Assembly (NCBI GenBank): GCA_017440085.1
Contig: JAFSHW010000021.1
Coordinates: 1 to 38,559, forward strand
Origin: Clostridia bacterium
GTDB lineage: Bacteria; Bacillota; Clostridia; Oscillospirales; UBA644
Length of the DNA stretch: 38,559 bases
Direction: 5' to 3'
Part shown: one piece after another, positions 34,723-38,559 of the stretch
Numbering within the stretch: position 1 is the stretch's first letter
How the letters are laid out: the number at the start of each line of letters is the position of its first letter
Translations under genes and position numbers: made by a program
The notes under the pieces: model-generated
What the model saw: only the letters and a program-made list of their open reading frames with translations
Told to the model about the DNA's origin: nothing
Database searches by the model: none

Positions 34723-35343
34723 ATGGGGAAAAAATTTATTGAAATATTTAAAGGATTACTTTCAGCAATTCTTAAAAATGTATGGTCAACCATCGTAGCT
34801 CTTGCGGTCGTGGTATTGATTGTTTTGGGCCTCATAGTGGGAATACAAAACGCATTACCTAGCCCTGAAGCAAAAATATTTTCGACATCAACATTGGAAA
34901 AAATTATTGATGTAAGTAAATTGTCAACATTTTATTCTACCTATAATGGAATTGCAAACGTTGCAAATAATAAAAATCCTGAAAATATAGACTACTATGT
35001 GTCTTATGAAGGAAAAGTAAAAGCAGGTTTTGATTTTGAAAAACTGAAAATAACTGTTGATGATAAAACGGAAACAATTAAAGTGGAAATCCCAGAAATT
35101 GTTATAACGGATTTAACAGTTGAAATTAGAAGCTTAGATTTCATTTTTATGAACAATAAAGCTAATACCGCCACAACTTCTGAGGAAGCCTATAAAAAGT
35201 GTATAGAAGATTTAAAGACGGAAACTGAGAATAATTCTGCTATTTTAGAATTGGCAAGAGAAAACGCTGTAAATGTTGTCAAAGCGTTATTTGATCCGAT
35301 TATAAGCCAACTAGATTCAGAATATAAATTGGTGGTTGAGTAA
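34723..35343 (+). CDS. Membrane-anchored DUF4230 protein
   Basis: A 206-residue protein with an N-terminal membrane helix (about 20-43, STIVALAVVVLIVLGLIVGI) and an outer DUF4230-like domain: YVSYEGKVKAGFDFEKLKIT then VEIPEIVITDLTVEI. The function of this family is unknown. Codon use is more AT-rich than in the neighbouring ribosomal genes. AAGGAG lies 9 bases before the ATG. A second DUF4230 protein follows after 11 bases. Confidence 0.8.
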   Translation: MGKKFIEIFKGLLSAILKNVWSTIVALAVVVLIVLGLIVGIQNALPSPEAKIFSTSTLEKIIDVSKLSTFYSTYNGIANVANNKNPENIDYYVSYEGKVKAGFDFEKLKITVDDKTETIKVEIPEIVITDLTVEIRSLDFIFMNNKANTATTSEEAYKKCIEDLKTETENNSAILELARENAVNVVKALFDPIISQLDSEYKLVVE

Positions 35344-35354
35344 GGAGGCCTAAT

Positions 35355-35951
35355 ATGAAAAAAATATTATTAATTTCTGCACTTTTGGTTATTACATTCC
35401 TTAGCTCTTCTTGTGGAAAAAAAGATGTAGAACTTGATATTGGACAAATGAAAAGAATTTGCGAATTAGCCGTAAAAGAATGTCATTATCACACCGTTGC
35501 TAAATACACCCAAGAAGATGTATCGCGATTTTTATGGCTTACCAAAGATAAACATTTTTGGGTTGAATATGATTGCGTAGTAACTTTTGGTATAGATGTA
35601 AATGAATTAGATATAAAGGTTTCTGATGATGTTGTAACGATAGCTCTCCCAAATGCAAAAGTGTTGAGTGCAAAAGTTAAAGAGAATACTTTGTCTAAAG
35701 AATCTTATATCGTTGCAAAGGGGTCTGCTAAAATTACCGCGGAAGATGGAATTGCCGCATATAATGAAAGTGTTACAAATGTAGAAGAAGAAGCCTCTAA
35801 GGATAAATACTTACTCGATGAAACTTTAGACCGCGTTAAATCATTACTTACAGGGTACATAAACAATATCGATGCGCTTACCGGAACAAAGCACACAATT
35901 GAATGGATTGCGGTAGAAGACGAAAACGTACCCACAGCACCAACAGAATAA
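35355..35951 (+). CDS. DUF4230 lipoprotein
   Basis: A 198-residue lipoprotein (lipobox SSSC near residue 20) with the same domain type as the preceding gene: KHFWVEYDCVVTFGIDVNEL then VVTIALPNAKVLSAKV. Tandem DUF4230 genes, one membrane-anchored and one lipid-anchored, suggest an envelope complex or sub-functionalised duplicates. AAGGAGG precedes the ATG. A strong terminator follows. Confidence 0.8.
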   Translation: MKKILLISALLVITFLSSSCGKKDVELDIGQMKRICELAVKECHYHTVAKYTQEDVSRFLWLTKDKHFWVEYDCVVTFGIDVNELDIKVSDDVVTIALPNAKVLSAKVKENTLSKESYIVAKGSAKITAEDGIAAYNESVTNVEEEASKDKYLLDETLDRVKSLLTGYINNIDALTGTKHTIEWIAVEDENVPTAPTE

Positions 35952-35961
35952 AAACTTCCCA

Positions 35962-35998
35962 AATAAAACTCCCCTTTTTTGGGGAGTTTTATTTTTTA
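35962..35998 (+). terminator. Terminator of the DUF4230 pair
   Basis: A 13-bp perfect stem (35962-35974 with 35981-35993), TTTTTT loop and T-rich tail. The next promoter starts four bases later. Confidence 0.95.
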
Positions 35999-36001
35999 CT
36001 A

Positions 36002-36030
36002 TTGACTTCAACTTTTCATTGTGGTATAAT
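36002..36030 (+). promoter_or_regulatory. Promoter of the acetylesterase gene
   Basis: TTGACT (36002-36007) and TATAAT (36025-36030), 17-bp spacer, extended -10 TG. An in-frame ATG at 36019 lies inside the promoter and cannot be the translation start. Confidence 0.88.
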
Positions 36031-36066
36031 ATTTACAAGACGATTACCCATAAAGGAGATTTAATT

Positions 36067-37392
36067 ATGGCAGTTAAAAATTATCAGATACTTCAGCGCG
36101 ATGGAAACAACGTAGCAGTAGGCGAATTCTGCGGAATTATTCCTGATTACATAGAGGAAGGAAAGCTTATTTACGCAAGAGTTTTGAGCGAAAACGAAAA
36201 CTTGGTCGTAGTACCCTGGACTCCTTGCGAAATCAACGGCAAAGAATGGTCTGTAAAACTTACAATACCCACCGGTGGTCTTTACTTTTTTGAAGCAATC
36301 CCCGCAAATTCCGAAAATTTCTTATTTGAATGCAACCGATTGAACAGAATTGCTAGTGTGAAGCACTTTGGAGTAGGAGACCTATACATTCTTGCAGGTC
36401 AGAGCAATATGGCTGGTATGGGCAAAGACGCAGCAATCGACCCACCAACCTTGGGCGTCCACCTTTACGCAAATAGCGGCAACTGGGATATTGCAACCCA
36501 TCCCCTCAACGACTCACTTGGAACAATTTACCCCGAAAATGCTGAAAACTGCACGGGAACATCCCCTGCATTGAGCTTTGCTCGCATCCTCAAAGAAAGA
36601 TTGAACGTTCCAATCGGTCTTATTCAGTCAGCGTTGGGAGGTTCACCCCTTGAAAGATGGCATAGGGGCGAAAAAGGAGACCTTTACAATGCGCTACTCA
36701 AACGCCTTAAAGATATTGGCACGCCCGCAGTCAAGGGAATGCTTTGGTATCAAGGTTGCAATGACACTGCAAATCCCGAAAGATATTACGAAAGATTTAT
36801 GGAATTTATCAGTTATTGCCGCGAAGACATTGGAGATATTTACTTCCTAACAGTTCAGCTTAACGCTTGGGCGAATATGGAAAATGCTGGCGATGACAGA
36901 CATTGGGCTTTAATCAGAGAAGCACAGCGCCAAGTAGCTCGCAACGACGATAAAATATTTATAGTTTCGTCACTTGATTTACCAATGTGCGACGGAATCC
37001 ACAATAGCTCAGGTGCAAACGTAATCCTTGGTACGCGCTTGGCACACACGGCGCTGAAATGTATCTACGGCTTGCCCGGTCAAGAGGCACCGGACCTGCT
37101 TGCAGCAAAATATATTGACGAAACTCATATTAAACTCTGCTTTGACAGACAGTTCGATATGCAATATTTTGACGAAAGAGCCGATTTTATGAACATAGAA
37201 GATGAAAGCGGCTTGATTAACGGTGCGAAACTGATTTACGACGTGGACGGTTTTGTCTTTGAATCAGAAAAGCCATTCACTCTTCCCGCAAAATTTCACG
37301 CATATTGGCAGCGTTACTGCGGAAAATGGATAGCAAAGGACTTCAGCGGTATGCCAATGCTGGCGTGCTATAACGTTGAGATTGAAAAATAA
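36067..37392 (+). CDS. SASA-type carbohydrate acetylesterase (sialate O-acetylesterase-like)
   Basis: A 441-residue SGNH-hydrolase-like enzyme. The nucleophile block is LAGQSNMAGMG (Ser113), followed by GGSPLERWH, the WYQGCND oxyanion-type segment, and a Asp/His pair in MCDGIHNSSG. These features belong to the SASA/DUF303 group that removes acetyl groups from sialic acid or plant polysaccharides. An N-terminal beta-sandwich precedes the catalytic domain. No signal peptide is present, so imported oligosaccharides are the likely substrate. AAAGGAG lies 8 bases before the ATG at 36067. Confidence 0.87.
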   Translation: MAVKNYQILQRDGNNVAVGEFCGIIPDYIEEGKLIYARVLSENENLVVVPWTPCEINGKEWSVKLTIPTGGLYFFEAIPANSENFLFECNRLNRIASVKHFGVGDLYILAGQSNMAGMGKDAAIDPPTLGVHLYANSGNWDIATHPLNDSLGTIYPENAENCTGTSPALSFARILKERLNVPIGLIQSALGGSPLERWHRGEKGDLYNALLKRLKDIGTPAVKGMLWYQGCNDTANPERYYERFMEFISYCREDIGDIYFLTVQLNAWANMENAGDDRHWALIREAQRQVARNDDKIFIVSSLDLPMCDGIHNSSGANVILGTRLAHTALKCIYGLPGQEAPDLLAAKYIDETHIKLCFDRQFDMQYFDERADFMNIEDESGLINGAKLIYDVDGFVFESEKPFTLPAKFHAYWQRYCGKWIAKDFSGMPMLACYNVEIEK

Positions 37393-37409
37393 AGAATAAA
37401 AGCTTTGCA

Positions 37410-37445
37410 GGGAACCTTTCTTTTCACGAGAAAAGAAAGGTTCCC
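37410..37445. repeat. Palindromic hairpin related to the 52-bp palindrome
   Basis: Perfect 16-bp arms (37410-37425 with 37430-37445) around ACGA. Its centre and inner arms (TTTCTTTTC / GAAAAGAAA) equal those of the palindrome at 2620-2671, while the outer arms differ by paired changes. It too lies between convergent genes. Confidence 0.85.
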
Positions 37446-37467
37446 CCACTATATTACAAAAAATGTT

Positions 37468-38229
37468 TTATTTAATTTCAGGGTCAGGATTTACCTTTGA
37501 AATCATCCAATCAAAGACTTCCCGTTCCTTAAAGCCACGAATCCAGGAGCCGTGAGTTTCGTGCTCGTACATAGTGGCGTGGAAGTCTGTCGCCTTTTCC
37601 TTTTCCATAATTTCCATTGCTCGAGAAAGGCAAATCGCGGGAACGATTTCGTCATCAAGGCTATGGAACGCCCAAATAGGAATGTCTTTTGCTTGATGAA
37701 GCTTTTTCGGTTCCGGTCCGCCGCAAACGGGAACAGCTGCCGCCAATAAATGAGGTTTGTTTATAACTGTGTACCAGGTGGCAAATCCGCCCATTGAAAG
37801 ACCTGCCATATAAATGCGTGAGCCGTCAATGCTGAAATCCTTGACAAGCTTATTTTCAATAAAATCATAAACCAACGCAAGTGAATCTGAGCAGGCTTCG
37901 CCATCATAGTTCTCGTCTTTGACATAACAAACCATAGCGTCGTATTGAACCCAACAGCAGCTTTCTTCGCATTGGGGAGCAACGAGAATAAATTCTTCTC
38001 TCAATTTTTCGTCCTCAAGAACGTAGCAAAGGTAGCGGTGGTAATTTTCATCCTTCAAGTGGTTGAAATCCGAGCCCCTCTCACCCATTCCGTGCATGAA
38101 AAAAAGAACCTTGTACTTCTTTTCAGGGTCATAAGATTCGGGAACGTACATCAAATATGGTAGCTTAACCGTTTCGCTGACTGCTTTATTTTCATAAATA
38201 TAGGGGATCATCATTTTGTGAGCTATCAT
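37468..38229 (-). CDS. Alpha/beta-hydrolase esterase
   Basis: A 253-residue cytoplasmic enzyme with catalytic Ser145 in AGLSMGGFA, Asp192/193 in HSLDDEIVP and His226 in HETHGSW. The HGMGERGSD oxyanion segment and the sequence around the triad resemble the esterase/CE1-like (feruloyl- or acetyl-esterase, PHB-depolymerase-like) group. It probably cleaves ester decorations from imported plant glycans, which fits its convergent neighbour, the acetylesterase. GGAG lies 8 bases before the ATG. Confidence 0.85.
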   Translation of the reverse strand: MIAHKMMIPYIYENKAVSETVKLPYLMYVPESYDPEKKYKVLFFMHGMGERGSDFNHLKDENYHRYLCYVLEDEKLREEFILVAPQCEESCCWVQYDAMVCYVKDENYDGEACSDSLALVYDFIENKLVKDFSIDGSRIYMAGLSMGGFATWYTVINKPHLLAAAVPVCGGPEPKKLHQAKDIPIWAFHSLDDEIVPAICLSRAMEIMEKEKATDFHATMYEHETHGSWIRGFKEREVFDWMISKVNPDPEIK

Positions 38230-38252
38230 ATATAAATCTCCTTTTTTCTTTT

Positions 38253-38281
38253 ATTATACACTATACGAGGTGAAATGTCAA
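38253..38281 (-). promoter_or_regulatory. Promoter of the esterase gene
   Basis: Minus-strand TTGACA (38276-38281) and TATAAT (38253-38258) with a 17-bp spacer. Confidence 0.85.
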
Positions 38282-38378
38282 GAAAAAAAAGAGGACACGC
38301 TCGGGTAGCTTCCAATAAAACAGTATTGAACGAATACTGACATAGGGTAGCTGCCGTACAGGGTGCGACAAGAAAAAT
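38282..38378 (+). other. Structured sequence ahead of the tnpV-like gene, possible mobile-element end
   Basis: GGGTAGCT occurs twice (38303-38310, 38345-38352) on either side of a perfect 7-bp hairpin CAGTATT (38321-38327) / AATACTG (38333-38339). The composition is more GC-rich than the adjacent promoter. It could be the end of a mobile element or a small RNA belonging to it; no terminal repeat can be tested because the other end is off the window. Confidence 0.45.
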
Positions 38379-38379
38379 T

Positions 38380-38417
38380 GGCGATACTTGGTTTTACCAA
38401 CCAGGTATCGCCTTTTT
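38380..38417 (+). terminator. Strong terminator before the tnpV-like gene
   Basis: A 14-bp stem (38380-38393 with 38399-38412, one T.G pair), 5-base loop and TTTTT (38413-38417). It must end a transcript coming from the left on the plus strand, although no plus-strand gene precedes it here. Confidence 0.88.
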
Positions 38418-38458
38418 CTGCTTTTAAGAGCTTTTTTGAACTGTGATTGGAGGTACAT

Positions 38459-38559
38459 ATGATGCAAGAGCTGAACTATATTTGTTGCGGAGACTATTAC
38501 ATTCCCGATATTCGTTTGCCGGAAGAAAGCAGACCTATTGGTCGATGGGGACGGATGCA
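38459..38559 (+). CDS. TnpV-family transposon-encoded protein, N-terminal part (cut by window edge)
   Basis: The first 33 residues read QELNYICCGDYYIPDIRLP then EESRPIGRWGRM, matching the start of TnpV-type proteins of clostridial mobile elements (GDYYIP-LxLPEExxPIGxWGRMH). Their biochemical role is not known. GGAGGT lies 4 bases before the ATG at 38459 and 7 before a second ATG at 38462; either may be used. The rest lies off the right edge. Confidence 0.75.
   Translation, partial: MMQELNYICCGDYYIPDIRLPEESRPIGRWGRM

Noticed and set aside
36019..36066. Upstream in-frame ATG for the acetylesterase.
   Set aside because: It lies inside the promoter; the ATG at 36067 has an AAAGGAG site and a sensible protein start.

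Overview
The window looks like a chromosomal segment of an anaerobic, gut-type Clostridia (Firmicutes), probably an uncultured Oscillospirales-like lineage. The lineage call is inference. Supporting signs are AGGAGG-type ribosome binding sites, near-consensus sigma-A promoters, Firmicutes gene neighbourhoods (rplU-rpmA-obgE; yhbY-nadD/yqeK-rsfS-leuS; rplJ-rplL), an EF-G paralogue of a type common in Clostridia, DUF4230 and DUF4367-like proteins, and a TnpV gene at the right edge. Base composition is moderate, with AT-rich intergenic DNA. No CRISPR array, tRNA, rRNA or prophage was seen.

Left part (1-4.9 kb): the 5' part of argG, with a candidate ARG box in its promoter; an orphan sugar-type solute-binding lipoprotein; a very probable stand-alone structured RNA (2380-2544) with its own promoter and terminator; two back-to-back hairpins, one a perfect 52-bp palindrome; a TIM-barrel glycosidase-like protein; and a CHAP-domain lipoprotein. 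Next (4.8-11.2 kb) comes rplU-rpmA-obgE followed by an M23 peptidase and a large beta-helix lipoprotein, ending at a strong bidirectional terminator. The minus-strand pair at 11.2-15.2 kb is an M14 carboxypeptidase-like enzyme and a polysaccharide lyase family 8-like enzyme without a signal peptide.

Middle part (15.4-27.6 kb): an EF-G-like GTPase with a degenerate nucleotide-specificity motif; a GH78-type rhamnosidase-like enzyme; an FAD oxidoreductase; a small lipoprotein and a GNAT enzyme; a sodium:solute symporter behind a structured leader; a sigma factor / putative anti-sigma / membrane protein operon bounded by two nearly identical terminators; and a minus-strand pair made of a polytopic membrane protein and a lipoprotein with three tandem copies of an unrecognised domain.

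Right part (27.6-38.6 kb): cysteine synthase, a small membrane-anchored Cys/His protein, YhbY, a NadD-YqeK fusion, RsfS and LeuS in one close-packed run; rplJ-rplL behind an L10-type leader; a tandem pair of DUF4230 proteins; a SASA-type acetylesterase; a second copy of the palindromic repeat; a convergent esterase; and the start of a TnpV-type mobile-element gene preceded by unusual structured DNA.

Housekeeping (translation, ribosome assembly, NAD and cysteine synthesis) is interleaved with scattered carbohydrate-active functions (PL8-like, GH78-like, beta-helix, acetylesterase, alpha/beta esterase, solute-binding protein, symporter), suggesting a life on complex polysaccharides. Sixteen promoters with readable -35 and -10 boxes were found; fifteen have exactly 17 bp spacing and the one for the structured RNA has 18. 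The best candidates for something undescribed are the structured RNA, the related palindromic hairpins, the terminator-bounded sigma module, the triple-repeat lipoprotein pair and the cytoplasmic-looking PL8/M14 pair.
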